From contig NZ_JACBZA010000001.1 in the NCBI RefSeq assembly GCF_013408535.1, forward strand, positions 3,866,850 to 3,930,849: a stretch of 64,000 nt of DNA, in the 5' to 3' direction. Below the pieces are notes generated by a model. The model was not told the origin of the DNA, ran no database searches, and saw only the letters and a program-made list of their open reading frames with translations. The DNA comes from Actinopolymorpha cephalotaxi (GTDB taxonomy: Bacteria > Actinomycetota > Actinomycetes > Propionibacteriales > Actinopolymorphaceae). The translations under genes were made by a program, and so were the position numbers. Shown piece by piece: positions 15,488 to 24,187 of the stretch. How positions within the stretch are numbered: position 1 is the stretch's first letter; each line of letters starts with the position of its first letter.

Positions 15488-17761
15488 ATGGAAACCGTGC
15501 GTACGACCGTCCTCGGCTACCCCCGGATCGGGGCACGCCGTGAGCTGAAGCGAGCCACCGAGGACTACTGGGCCGGCCGGATCGACGCCGCGGCGCTGGA
15601 CCAGGCCGCCGCCGCGCTGCGCCGCGACACGTGGGAGACCCTGCGCGTCGCCGGCGTCGATCTCGTCCCGTCGCACACGTTCTCGCTCTACGACCACGTC
15701 CTCGACCACGCCGAACTGTTCGGCGCCGTCCCCCGCCGGTTCGCCGGGCTGCAGGGCCTGGACCGGTACTTCGCGATGGCCCGCGGCGCCGAGGGCGTAC
15801 CGCCGCTGGAGATGACGAAGTGGTTCGACACCAACTACCACTACCTCGTCCCCGAACTCGGGCCGGACACCACGTTCCGCACCGCCGGGGCGCGGTCCCG
15901 GCCGGTGGCGGAGTACCACGAGGCGGCCGCGCTGGGTGTCACCACCCGGCCCGTCCTGCTCGGCCCGCTGAGCTTTCTCCTGCTGGCGAAGCCCGCGGCC
16001 GACGCGCCGAAGGACTTCCGCCCGCTGGACCTGCTCGAACCCCTGCTGGACGCCTACGTCGGACTGCTGGACGCGCTGGCCGACGCCGGCGTGGAATGGG
16101 TCCAGCTGGACGAGCCGGTGCTCGCCGCCGACCGCAACGCAGCCGAGCTGTCCGCACTGAGGACTGCGTACGAACGGCTGGGATCGACCGCACACCGGCC
16201 GAAGCTGCTGGTGGCGACGTACTTCGGCCCGATCGGCCCGGCCCTGCCCGTCCTGGCTCGCACCCGGGTGGACGGCCTCGCCCTCGACCTCGTGGCCGGT
16301 GCGGCCGACGCGGACCGGATCGCCGCGGCCGGGCTCGGTGACCGCACCCTGGTGGCCGGGCTGGTCGACGGCCGGAACATCTGGCGTACCGACCTGTCCC
16401 GCGCCATGTCGGTCGCGGCGTCCCTGCTCGGCTCCGTCGGTGACCTGGTGGTCGGCACCTCCTCTTCGTTGCTGCACGTTCCGCTCGACCTCACTCTGGA
16501 AGACGACCTCCCCGACAGGCTGCGGGACCGGCTCGCCTTCGCCCGGCAGAAGGTCGACGAGGTGGTCCTGCTCGGACGTGCCCTGCGCGAGGGACACCAC
16601 GGGGTCGAACGCGAACTCGCCGAGTCGTCGGCGGCAATCGCCACTGCCACGGACACGGTGGACGGCCGGGTCCGGGCCCGGCTCGCCAGCCTGGGTACGG
16701 GCACCGACCGGCGCGACTACGCCGAACGTGCCCGGCTGCAGGCCGAGACCGGCGGGCTGCCGCCGCTGCCGACCACGACGATCGGCTCCTTCCCGCAGAC
16801 CGCGCGGATCCGACGGGCGCGGGCCGACCTGCGCGCCGGCCGGATCGACCAGGCCACCTACGACACCCGGATGCGGGCCGAGATCGACGAGATCATCGCG
16901 CTGCAGGAGGACATCGGCCTGGACGTGCTCGTGCACGGCGAGCCCGAACGCAACGACATGGTGCAGTACTTCGCCGAGCGCCTGTCCGGATATGCCAGTA
17001 CCTCCCACGGCTGGGTGCAGTCCTACGGCACCCGCTACGTCCGCCCGCCGATCCTCCACGCCGACGTGTCCCGGCCGGAGCCGATGACGGTGGAGTGGAC
17101 GAAATACGCCCAGTCCCGGACGGACAAGCCTGTCAAGGGGATGTTGACAGGGCCGGTCACCATGCTGGCCTGGTCCTTCGTCCGCGACGACCAGCCACAG
17201 GCCGAGACCGCACGGCAGGTGGCGCTCGCCCTGCGCGACGAGATCCGCGACCTGGAGGCGGCCGGCATCCGCTACATCCAGGTCGACGAGCCCGCTCTCC
17301 GGGAACTGCTCCCGCTGCGGGCGGCGGACCAGCCGGCCTACGTCGACTGGGCGGTCGGCGCGTTCCGGCTGGCCACCTCCGGCGTCTGCGAACGCACGCA
17401 GATCCACTCGCACATGTGCTACTCCGAGTTCGGCGAGATCGTCGACACCATCGACGCCCTGGACGCCGACGTCACCAGCGTGGAGGCGGCACGGTCGCGG
17501 ATGGAACTCGTCACCGACCTGGCCAAGGCCGGCTACCGGCGCGGCATCGGCCCCGGGGTGTACGACATCCACAGCCCGCGGATACCCACCGTGGCCGAGA
17601 TCGAGGAGGCGCTCCGGCTGGCGCTGGAGGCGGTGCCGCCGGACCGGCTGTGGGTCAACCCCGACTGCGGCCTGAAGACCCGCACCTACGCCGAGGTCGA
17701 GCCGGCCCTCCGGCACCTGGTCGAGGCCACCCGCAGGGTCCGCGCCACGCTGCCCACCTGA
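15488..17761 (+). CDS. metE: Cobalamin-independent methionine synthase
   Basis: Transfers the methyl group of 5-methyltetrahydropteroyl-glutamate to homocysteine, making methionine without B12. The 757 residues are full length with the duplicated barrel. The N-terminus METVRTTVLGYPRIGARREL is typical, and the zinc ligands appear as His and Cys in IHSHMCYSEF and Cys in NPDCGLKTR near the C-terminus. GAGGGAAGGACT precedes the ATG at 15488; in-frame upstream sequence belongs to the riboswitch leader. Expression is expected to fall when cobalamin is available. A strong hairpin follows the stop codon. Confidence 0.97.
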   Translation: METVRTTVLGYPRIGARRELKRATEDYWAGRIDAAALDQAAAALRRDTWETLRVAGVDLVPSHTFSLYDHVLDHAELFGAVPRRFAGLQGLDRYFAMARGAEGVPPLEMTKWFDTNYHYLVPELGPDTTFRTAGARSRPVAEYHEAAALGVTTRPVLLGPLSFLLLAKPAADAPKDFRPLDLLEPLLDAYVGLLDALADAGVEWVQLDEPVLAADRNAAELSALRTAYERLGSTAHRPKLLVATYFGPIGPALPVLARTRVDGLALDLVAGAADADRIAAAGLGDRTLVAGLVDGRNIWRTDLSRAMSVAASLLGSVGDLVVGTSSSLLHVPLDLTLEDDLPDRLRDRLAFARQKVDEVVLLGRALREGHHGVERELAESSAAIATATDTVDGRVRARLASLGTGTDRRDYAERARLQAETGGLPPLPTTTIGSFPQTARIRRARADLRAGRIDQATYDTRMRAEIDEIIALQEDIGLDVLVHGEPERNDMVQYFAERLSGYASTSHGWVQSYGTRYVRPPILHADVSRPEPMTVEWTKYAQSRTDKPVKGMLTGPVTMLAWSFVRDDQPQAETARQVALALRDEIRDLEAAGIRYIQVDEPALRELLPLRAADQPAYVDWAVGAFRLATSGVCERTQIHSHMCYSEFGEIVDTIDALDADVTSVEAARSRMELVTDLAKAGYRRGIGPGVYDIHSPRIPTVAEIEEALRLALEAVPPDRLWVNPDCGLKTRTYAEVEPALRHLVEATRRVRATLPT

Positions 17762-17769
17762 AGCCGGTC

Positions 17770-17804
17770 GTGCCGGTGCCGCTCAGCACCAGCGGCGCCG
17801 GCAC
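17770..17804 (+). terminator. Hairpin terminator after metE
   Basis: 14-bp arms (GTGCCGGTGCCGCT and AGCGGCGCCGGCAC, one G-U pair) around a 7-nt loop, starting 9 nt after the metE stop. No T-run follows. Confidence 0.6.
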
Positions 17805-17828
17805 GGACCCGCACGGGACCGGTCAGCA

Positions 17829-17861
17829 AGGACCGGCACAGGGCCGGCACAGGACCGGCAC
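17829..17861. repeat. 11-bp tandem repeat, three copies
   Basis: Units AGGACCGGCAC, AGGGCCGGCAC and AGGACCGGCAC lie in the metE-araC spacer. They may only reflect slippage. Confidence 0.5.
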
Positions 17862-17905
17862 CGAACGGCAAGGACCGCGCCCCCACCGGGTGACGGCCGA
17901 CGGCC

Positions 17906-17911
17906 TACCCT
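17906..17911 (+). promoter_or_regulatory. Probable -10 box of the AraC-type gene (TACCCT)
   Basis: TACCCT ends 7 nt before the GTG at 17919, with no Shine-Dalgarno; leaderless transcript likely. Confidence 0.4.
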
Positions 17912-17918
17912 GCTGAGC

Positions 17919-18806
17919 GTGGCGCAGCACGCCTCGCAACCCATCCTGATCCTGCGGACCGGCCCGGAGATCGCCGAGTACCCGCCGAGGACGACGTTCG
18001 GTCCCCGGACCCTCGTCGACTTCGAGTTCGTCTGGCTGCTGCGCGGCAGCGCCCACTGGCAGTGCGGTGAGCACCGGATCGACCTGCACCCGGGCACCCT
18101 GCTCCTCGCCCGGCCCGGCATGCGCGACCACTTCCGCTGGGATCCCGAACACCCCTCCGCCCATGCGTACGCACACTTCGGCGTCGCCGACGCGGGCAGT
18201 CTGGGCGACCCCGAAGGCTGGCCGCTCACCAGGGCGCTGTCACCGGCGGACCCGATGGCGGCCCTGTGCGGGTACGCGCTGTGGCTCGCGGGCGGCGCGC
18301 CGAACCCCGACCTCGCCCGGACCGCGGAGGTCCTGGGCTGGCTGCTGGACCTGTTCGTGCGCGGGCCGGTGCCCGACGGCGTGGCAGCCGACGCCGGGCT
18401 GTCGCCCCATCTGCGCAGGCTGGCCGACTCGGTGGCCGCCGCCTGGCGCGACGACGGCACCCGCCCGCTCTCCCTCGGCGAGCTCGCCGCGGCCACCGGC
18501 GTCTCGCCCGGGCACCTGAGCCGGCTCTTCCGGGCGGAGTACTCCGTCGGCCCGGTCGCCGCGATGGAACTCGTCCGCCTCGCCCGGGCCGCCACTTTGC
18601 TCCAGCGCAGCAACCTCACCGTCGCGGCGGTCGCGAACGCGTGCGGCTTCAGCAGCCCGTTCCACTTCTCCAGACGCTTCCGCACGGTCTACGGCATACC
18701 TCCCCGGACCTACCGGACGGCCCACGCCACCGACGACCCGCACGAACCACTCGCCCGCGCCGGCCTGCTCCGGCTCGCCCGCCGGCTCCTCGCCGACCAC
18801 ACCTGA
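17919..18806 (+). CDS. AraC-family transcriptional regulator
   Basis: 295 residues. The N-terminal half is a cupin-like ligand-sensing domain (VWLLRGSAHW, then GEHRIDLHPGTLLL). The C-terminal half carries two helix-turn-helix motifs: LGELAAATGVSPGHLSRLFR and VAAVANACGFSSPFHFSRRF, the AraC signature. It probably senses a sugar or related small molecule. It is convergent with the ADP-ribosylglycohydrolase-like gene, so its target is not obvious. The GTG start is supported by a TACCCT box. The last 11 codons and the stop lie inside the first unit of a 39-bp tandem repeat that runs on downstream. Confidence 0.9.
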   Translation: MAQHASQPILILRTGPEIAEYPPRTTFGPRTLVDFEFVWLLRGSAHWQCGEHRIDLHPGTLLLARPGMRDHFRWDPEHPSAHAYAHFGVADAGSLGDPEGWPLTRALSPADPMAALCGYALWLAGGAPNPDLARTAEVLGWLLDLFVRGPVPDGVAADAGLSPHLRRLADSVAAAWRDDGTRPLSLGELAAATGVSPGHLSRLFRAEYSVGPVAAMELVRLARAATLLQRSNLTVAAVANACGFSSPFHFSRRFRTVYGIPPRTYRTAHATDDPHEPLARAGLLRLARRLLADHT

Positions 18807-18925
18807 CCCAGGCTCGCCCGCCGGCTCCTCGCCGACCACACCTGACCCAGGCTCGCCCGCCGGCTCCTCGCCGACCACACCTGACCCAGGCTCGCCCGCC
18901 GATTCCTCGCCGACCACACGGACCC
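18772..18925. repeat. 39-bp tandem repeat extending from the araC 3' end
   Basis: Copies at 18772-18810, 18811-18849 and 18850-18888 are identical, and a partial diverged copy runs from 18889 to about 18925. Each unit begins GGCTCGCCCGCCGGCTCC and contains the final codons and stop of the AraC-type gene. The length is a multiple of three, so only the first copy is translated. It looks like recent tandem duplication of a gene end. Confidence 0.9.
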
Positions 18926-18974
18926 GGCTCACCACCGGGTCACGGACCTCGCCTCGGCCCACCCACGATCCGGC

Positions 18975-20321
18975 TCAGCCGCCCACACCGGCGGGGTGCC
19001 GGACGGCGTAGGTGCGGGCCAGCGTGAACGTGCGCTCGGCGACGTCGCGGATGCTGCTCCGGTCGAACCCGTACAGCGCGCTGCGCAGCACGTCGCCGAA
19101 CGGCGAGGTCCAGTGCCGCGGGATCCCGCCCCGCCCGGCGAACGCCCCGGCGGCCGACCCCACCGTCGCGCCGTTGGAGTCGGTGTCCAGTCCGGCCTGG
19201 ACGGCCAGCCCGATCGCCGAGCCGTAGTCGTCGCCGGCGTAGAGCAGGGCGAGCGCGCAGACCGCCGCGTTGTTGATGGTGTGGATCCAGTGGTAGTGGC
19301 CGTACCGCTTCCGCAGCTCCGCGGCCGCGTCGTGCCAGTCGGTGTAGCTGTCGCGCGCCCCCACCGCCCACCGCAGGGCCTCGGCCAGCCGGGAACGCCG
19401 CGGGACGTGCCGGATCGACTCCTCGACCGCCTCCCGCAGGGAGCCTGCCGTGAACGCCGCGGCCACCAGGGCCGCCGCCCACATCTCTCCGTAGATGCCG
19501 TTGGCCACGTGCGACAGCGCGGCGTCCGTGAACGCGAGGACGGCCGCGTCGCGTGGCCGGCCGGCACAGACGTACCCGAACACGTCGCCGCGGATCTGCG
19601 CACCGATCCACTCGCGGTAGGGGTTGTCCACCACGGCCGTTCGGACCGGTTCGACGCCGCACACCAGGTTGCGGTAGGTGACGCGTTCGGCGGTGTAGGT
19701 GAGGTGGTACGGCAACCGCTGCAGCCACTCCTCCCCCACGTCGGCGGTGGTGAAGCCGAACCCCCTGCTCTCCAGCAGGTGCAGGCCGAGCAGCGTGTAG
19801 TCGAGGTCGTCGTCGCGCGGGGCGTAGCGGATCCGGCCCTTGGTGCTCTCCGCCCACGACGGGTGCAGCGCGTAGCCGTCCGGCATCGGCTGGAGCCGGC
19901 TCACGTAGTCGCGGACCGGATAGTTGCCGGTGAGCTCCAGGTAGGAACGCAGCCGCTCCGGCGTCCAGAACTCACCGTCCTCGACGGGCTTGCCCAGGCA
20001 GTTGCCCGCGCACCGGCCCAGCCAGGCGGCCTGGATCCGGTCCCGGAGATCGGCCGCGCCGATCGTCCGGACCGGCGTGCCGGTGGCGGACGGAAGTTCG
20101 GCGAGGATCTCGGGGAGGGTGGACGGCTCGACGTAGGGCCAGTCCGGCCTTTCGGGCGCGACCGCCAACTCCTCGAGCAGGGACCGGGCGCGGTCGGGCG
20201 CCACCTCCCGAGCCGGGCCGGTCAGTTGTGCGGTCACCGCCGACACGTCGTAGCCCGACTCGCTCCGCTGGGCGAGTTCGTGGTCGAGAACGGTCGGCAG
20301 GCTGGCGTACTCGATTGCCAC
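18975..20321 (-). CDS. ADP-ribosylglycohydrolase-fold protein
   Basis: 448 residues. The C-terminal 350 carry the ADP-ribosylglycohydrolase fold: AAWLGRCAGNCLGKP (compare the GCLLGxAxGDALG loop), an acidic ligand set PRDDDLDYTLLGL, and the di-metal motif LDTDSNGATVGSAAGA. Members cleave ADP-ribose from proteins or small molecules, but many actinobacterial ones of this length sit near sugar genes and have no known substrate. The N-terminal 90 residues are family-specific. The GTG at 20319-20321 has GGGAGGAGAG upstream. It is convergent with the AraC-type gene. A hydrolase acting on a ribosyl or glycosyl bond is the safest statement. Confidence 0.82.
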   Translation of the reverse strand: MAIEYASLPTVLDHELAQRSESGYDVSAVTAQLTGPAREVAPDRARSLLEELAVAPERPDWPYVEPSTLPEILAELPSATGTPVRTIGAADLRDRIQAAWLGRCAGNCLGKPVEDGEFWTPERLRSYLELTGNYPVRDYVSRLQPMPDGYALHPSWAESTKGRIRYAPRDDDLDYTLLGLHLLESRGFGFTTADVGEEWLQRLPYHLTYTAERVTYRNLVCGVEPVRTAVVDNPYREWIGAQIRGDVFGYVCAGRPRDAAVLAFTDAALSHVANGIYGEMWAAALVAAAFTAGSLREAVEESIRHVPRRSRLAEALRWAVGARDSYTDWHDAAAELRKRYGHYHWIHTINNAAVCALALLYAGDDYGSAIGLAVQAGLDTDSNGATVGSAAGAFAGRGGIPRHWTSPFGDVLRSALYGFDRSSIRDVAERTFTLARTYAVRHPAGVGG

Positions 20322-20595
20322 GGGCTCTCCTCCCAGGTCCTTTGCGGCTCACCTCGGCTCACTTCTGCTCACCTCGGCTCACACTGATGCCGGTGCGGGG
20401 CCGGTGCGGGCGCCGCCCGCCCGGCGGGCCGAAAGCTGCTCGAAGCGTGCGGTGATGGTCCGACGCGAAGCTCGGTTCGGTTTGCCGCCGGTCCGATAGC
20501 GGCCCATGATCGCCACGACCCGGGGCATTCACAACCGCGGGCAGTCACGACGGCGGGCCTCCACCTGCCGCGGCCGCCCGGGCCGGGCACCTTCG

Positions 20596-20601
20596 TAGAA
20601 T
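20596..20601 (+). promoter_or_regulatory. Probable -10 box of maf (TAGAAT)
   Basis: TAGAAT ends 6 nt before the maf ATG; no ribosome binding site intervenes. Confidence 0.4.
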
Positions 20602-20607
20602 GCGCCG

Positions 20608-21309
20608 ATGACCGCAAGTTCGTACGGCAAGATCCGGCTGGTTCTGGCCTCGGCTTCACCGGCCCGGCTCGCCACGCTGCGAGCCGCCGGGATAGAACCC
20701 GAGGTGATCGTGTCCGGCGTGGACGAGACGGTGGACACCGGCGCGACCGACACCGCCGGGCACGCACTCGTCCTCGCCCGCCGCAAGGCCGAGGCCGTCG
20801 CCGCCGACCTCGGCCGGGGTGAGGCCGGCACCGGTGGGACCGGCACCGGTGGGGCCGGCGGCCTGGTGGCCACGTCCACGCTGGTCCTGGGTTGTGACTC
20901 CGTACTCGAGTTCGACGGCGAGACGTTCGGCAAGCCAGAGACCGCCGCGCAGGCCCGGAGCCGCTGGCTGCGCATGCGCGGCCGGAGCGGCGTCCTGCAC
21001 ACCGGCCACTGTGTGATCTCCACCGAAAGCGGCCGGATCGCCCAGGGCACCGCCTCCACGACGGTGTGGTTCGCCGACGTCACCGACGAGGAGATCGAGG
21101 CGTACGTCGCGACCGGCGAGCCACTGGCGGTGGCCGGGGCGTTCACCGTGGACGGGCTCGGTGGCGCGTTCGTCGAACGGGTGGAGGGTGACCACCACAA
21201 CGTCGTGGGAGTCTCCCTGCCGTTGCTGCGCAGCCTGCTGCGCGACCTCGACGTCACCTGGCCCGAACTCTGGAACCGTTCACTGACGCGGCCGGCCCCC
21301 CTGGGGTGA
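20608..21309 (+). CDS. maf: Maf family nucleoside triphosphate pyrophosphatase
   Basis: House-cleaning enzyme that hydrolyses non-canonical or excess dNTP/UTP-type nucleotides to the monophosphate. The 233 residues hold the family motifs LASASPARLATL at the N-terminus, GCDSVLEFDG, GKPETAAQA and the C-terminal AVAGAFTVDGLGGAFV followed by GDHHNVVG. A Gly/Thr-rich insert (about residues 70-88) lengthens it compared with bacterial homologues of about 200 residues. There is no Shine-Dalgarno, and a TAGAAT box 6 nt upstream suggests a leaderless mRNA. It ends 12 bp from the convergent SDR gene. Confidence 0.92.
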   Translation: MTASSYGKIRLVLASASPARLATLRAAGIEPEVIVSGVDETVDTGATDTAGHALVLARRKAEAVAADLGRGEAGTGGTGTGGAGGLVATSTLVLGCDSVLEFDGETFGKPETAAQARSRWLRMRGRSGVLHTGHCVISTESGRIAQGTASTTVWFADVTDEEIEAYVATGEPLAVAGAFTVDGLGGAFVERVEGDHHNVVGVSLPLLRSLLRDLDVTWPELWNRSLTRPAPLG

Positions 21310-21321
21310 GGCCCGTCGAAC

Positions 21322-22074
21322 TCAGGACTTCGGGCGCAGCCGGAGGTTCTGCATGCCACCGTCGACACACACCTCGACGCCCGTGCTGGCACCGGCGCCC
21401 GGCGAGGCGAGATAGGTGATCGCCTGCGCCACCTCGTCGGCCGACACCAGCCGGCCCATCGGCTGCCGGGCCTCCAGCGCCCTGCGCTCGGCGTCGGGGT
21501 CGTCGGCCTTGTCCAGCAGCCGGCCCACCCACGGGGTGTCCGCCGTGCCGGGGTGGACGCAGTTGACCCGGATGCCGTCCTCGATGTGGTCGGCCGCCAT
21601 CGCGAACGTCAGCGCCCGCACCGCTCCCTTGGACGCGCTGTAGAGCGCGCGTTGCGGGATGCCCGCGGTGGCCGCGACCGAACAGGTGTTGACGATCGCC
21701 GCCGACGGAGACTGCCGCAGGTGCGGAAGCGCCGCCCGGCTGACCCGGGCGATGCCGACCACGTTGACGTCGAACACCCGGTGCCACTCGGCGTCGTCGT
21801 TGTCCGCGACGGTGCCCTGCGCGCCGATGCCGGCGTTGTTGACCAGCACGTCGAGCCTGCCGAACCTGTCCACGACCGAGGCGATCGCCTCGGTGACCGA
21901 CGCGTCGTCGGTGACGTCGCAGGCCACACCGACCAGCGGTGCGGGTACGTCGTCGGGCTTGAGGTCCAGGCAGGCGACCTGGGCGCCCAGCCGGGCGAGC
22001 CGGCCCGCCGCGGCCAGCCCGATGCCGGACGCGCCACCGGTGACCGCGGCGACCAATCCGTCGAACTCACCCAT
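21322..22074 (-). CDS. SDR-family NAD(P)-dependent oxidoreductase
   Basis: 250-residue classical short-chain dehydrogenase: TGGASGIG nucleotide loop, NNAG, and the catalytic Ser and YSASK. An acidic residue after the second strand (CLDLKPDD) points to NAD. The ATG at 22072-22074 has GAGGGGAGC upstream on the minus strand. The preceding FAH-family gene begins at 22982 and ends 47 bp before it, so the two form an operon. Known SDR/FAH pairs oxidise 2-keto-3-deoxy sugar acids and cleave the diketo product in non-phosphorylating L-fucose or L-rhamnose routes. That role is plausible here but unproven. Confidence 0.85.
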   Translation of the reverse strand: MGEFDGLVAAVTGGASGIGLAAAGRLARLGAQVACLDLKPDDVPAPLVGVACDVTDDASVTEAIASVVDRFGRLDVLVNNAGIGAQGTVADNDDAEWHRVFDVNVVGIARVSRAALPHLRQSPSAAIVNTCSVAATAGIPQRALYSASKGAVRALTFAMAADHIEDGIRVNCVHPGTADTPWVGRLLDKADDPDAERRALEARQPMGRLVSADEVAQAITYLASPGAGASTGVEVCVDGGMQNLRLRPKS

Positions 22075-22121
22075 CGAACCGCTCCCCTCGTTCGTCCTCA
22101 CGCGTCCCTCGTCGCCACTCG

Positions 22122-22982
22122 TCACGCGTCGACCAGCCGCTGCCGCTGCCGGCCCAGCCCGTCGATCTCCAGCTCCATCACGTCACCGGAGCCGAGGTAG
22201 GGGAAGCGCCCGGACAGCGCGACGCCCTGCGGGGTGCCGGTGTTGATCAGGTCGCCCGGGTCGAGCACGAGGTACTGCGACAGGTGCCAGACGAGGTAGG
22301 CCACGTCGAAGACCATGTCGGCGGTGGTGGAGTCCTGGCGGACCTCGCCGTTGACCGACGAGGCGAGCCGCAGCTTCTGCGGGTCGACGTCGTCCGCGGG
22401 CACCAGCCACGGCCCGAGCGGGTTGAACGTCTCCGCGCACTTGCCCTTGGACCACTGGCCGCCGGACTGCTCGATCTGGAAGGCCCGCTCGGACACGTCG
22501 TTGGACACGACGTAGCCGGCCACGTGCTCCAGCGCGACCTCCGGCGACTCGAGGTAGCGCGCGGTCTTGCCGATCACCACACCCAGCTCGACCTCCCAGT
22601 CGGTCCGGGTCGCACCGCGCGGCACCACCACGTCGTCGTACGGGCCGACGACGGTGTTGGGGTGCTTGAAGAACAGGATCGGCGTCTTCGGCGGCGGGTC
22701 ACCGGACTCGGCCGCGTGCGCGGCGTAGTTCTGGCCGATGCACAGGACCGCTCCCGGCCGGGCGATCGGCGGGCCGACCCGCAGCCCGCTGCCGTCTCCC
22801 GGGTCGTCGATCGGGGACAGCCGGTCGGAGGCCACCGCCTCGCGGGCGGTGGCGATGCCGTCACCGGCGAGGAACGCCCCGTCGATGTCGTTGGTCACCG
22901 GGGACAGGTCGAGGAGCCGGCCGTCGTCGGTACGGACCGCGGGCCGCTCTGCGCCGGGGGCGCCAAGTCGCAACAACTGCAC
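22122..22982 (-). CDS. Fumarylacetoacetate hydrolase family protein
   Basis: 286 residues of the FAH fold, which cleaves C-C bonds of diketo acids or hydrates related compounds using a divalent metal. Visible are CIGQNYAAHAAESG, FFKHPNTVVGPYD, the metal-binding acidic run DWEVELGVVIG, and LVLDPGDLINTGTPQGVALS. The N-terminus (VQLLRLGAPGAERPAV) is the type found in 2,4-diketo-3-deoxy-sugar-acid hydrolases. The GTG at 22980-22982 has AAGGAGG 7 nt upstream on the minus strand. It is upstream of and co-oriented with the SDR gene. An aromatic-pathway isomerase or decarboxylase is an alternative. Confidence 0.87.
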   Translation of the reverse strand: MQLLRLGAPGAERPAVRTDDGRLLDLSPVTNDIDGAFLAGDGIATAREAVASDRLSPIDDPGDGSGLRVGPPIARPGAVLCIGQNYAAHAAESGDPPPKTPILFFKHPNTVVGPYDDVVVPRGATRTDWEVELGVVIGKTARYLESPEVALEHVAGYVVSNDVSERAFQIEQSGGQWSKGKCAETFNPLGPWLVPADDVDPQKLRLASSVNGEVRQDSTTADMVFDVAYLVWHLSQYLVLDPGDLINTGTPQGVALSGRFPYLGSGDVMELEIDGLGRQRQRLVDA

Positions 22983-23150
22983 GTACGTGCCTCCTTGTCG
23001 CGGCGTCTCGGCAGACGTCGCACGTGGTGGCGGCACCGCTTCGGCGACTCACCGGTTGATCGCCGCCGGAAGCGGTGCCGTCACGAACATCGGGGACCGA
23101 CCGGCGGCCAGGACGCGCCGGCAGGCACGTCCCGGCGCCGGTGGGATGGG

Positions 23151-23963
23151 TCAGCTCCAGCTGGACAGGCCGCGCTCGATCAGCCACTCCGCACCCGTGC
23201 GGGAGACGTCGAAGGGGTCGCCGGGCGCCTCGTCGAGCTCGATGACGTGGTAGCCCACGTTGGTGCCGGCGGCGATCGCGGCGGGGTTGTCGACAGCCCC
23301 CTGGCCGACGGCCGTCTGCAGCTGGCCGCGCACACCCGGGCCGTCCTTGACATGCAGGGTGAAGACGCGGTCGACGTAGGAGGAGATGACCTGGGCGGGG
23401 TTCTGCCCGGCGGTGTGCGCCCAGTAGACGTCCACCTCCAGGAACACCCGCGGGTCGAGGTGGCCGACGAGGATGTCGTACGCCGGGGTGCCGTCCTCGA
23501 CGGGCTCCCACTCGAAGTCGTGGTTGTGGTAGCCGACCTTGACACCGCGCGCGGCGGCCCGCTCGGCGGCGGCGTTCAGGCCCTCGGCCAGCAGCTTCAC
23601 GCCGTCGGCCTTGGCCAGCACGTCGTTGCCCATGCCGCCACCCACACCCGCGACCGCGCCGGGCACCGGTGCGACCAGCCGGTCGGTGCCGAGGATCTCC
23701 AGCTCGTCGTAGACACCGTCGGCCTCATCGCCGGCGGAGACCGAGCCGTGGACGGCGACGACCTTCAGGCCGTTGGCGTCCAGCTGCGAGCGGAACTCCC
23801 GCGCGTCGGCCAGCCGCTCCTCCAGCGGGCGCTGGGGGTTTCCGATACCGAACGGCTCGACGGCCCGGAAGCCCTGCTCCGCGGCCCTGGCCAGGGCGGC
23901 ACCGCGATCGGCGGCCATCGCGTCGCGCACGGTGTACAACTGCAGGGCGAGGGGTGTCGCCAT
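23151..23963 (-). CDS. Xylose-isomerase-like TIM barrel sugar isomerase/epimerase
   Basis: 270-residue protein of the AP endonuclease 2/xylose isomerase-like barrel class. It begins PLALQLYTVRDAM, as many sugar phosphate isomerases/epimerases do, and has metal-site candidates in VGYHNHDFEWEP, VFLEVDVYWAHTAG and HVKDG. The substrate is unknown; relatives act on hexoses, inosose or hydroxypyruvate. It precedes the FAH-SDR pair in the same orientation with a 168-bp gap, which may place it in the same sugar-acid pathway. No clear ribosome binding site decides between this ATG and later codons. Confidence 0.85.
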   Translation of the reverse strand: MATPLALQLYTVRDAMAADRGAALARAAEQGFRAVEPFGIGNPQRPLEERLADAREFRSQLDANGLKVVAVHGSVSAGDEADGVYDELEILGTDRLVAPVPGAVAGVGGGMGNDVLAKADGVKLLAEGLNAAAERAAARGVKVGYHNHDFEWEPVEDGTPAYDILVGHLDPRVFLEVDVYWAHTAGQNPAQVISSYVDRVFTLHVKDGPGVRGQLQTAVGQGAVDNPAAIAAGTNVGYHVIELDEAPGDPFDVSRTGAEWLIERGLSSWS

Positions 23964-24187
23964 ATCTTCACGCTCCGTTGTGGATCGAACGGGTGGATCG
24001 AACGCCGGACTGGACGCCCGGGTCGGGACAGTCCGGCACCATCCTGCCGCAGCCGCCCCGGGGCTCGTCCAGCGTCCCAGTGCCTGAGACGTGGCGTCCG
24101 CCAGAGGCCGCCCAGGTCAGCGGCCCTGTCGCCGCTCACGTCCGCACCGAACCGATCCCGCCGGACGTCCGGGATCGGACAGCGTGG

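Noticed and set aside
15125-17716. Open frame of 863 codons opposite metE
   Set aside because: Shadow of metE; it also reads through the cobalamin riboswitch.
18772-18925. Possible CRISPR array
   Set aside because: The repeats are directly abutting with no spacers; it is a tandem duplication of a gene end.
20322-20607. Repeated CTCACCTCGGCTCAC segments considered as an operator
   Set aside because: Two loose direct copies with no dyad; nothing ties them to the flanking genes beyond position.
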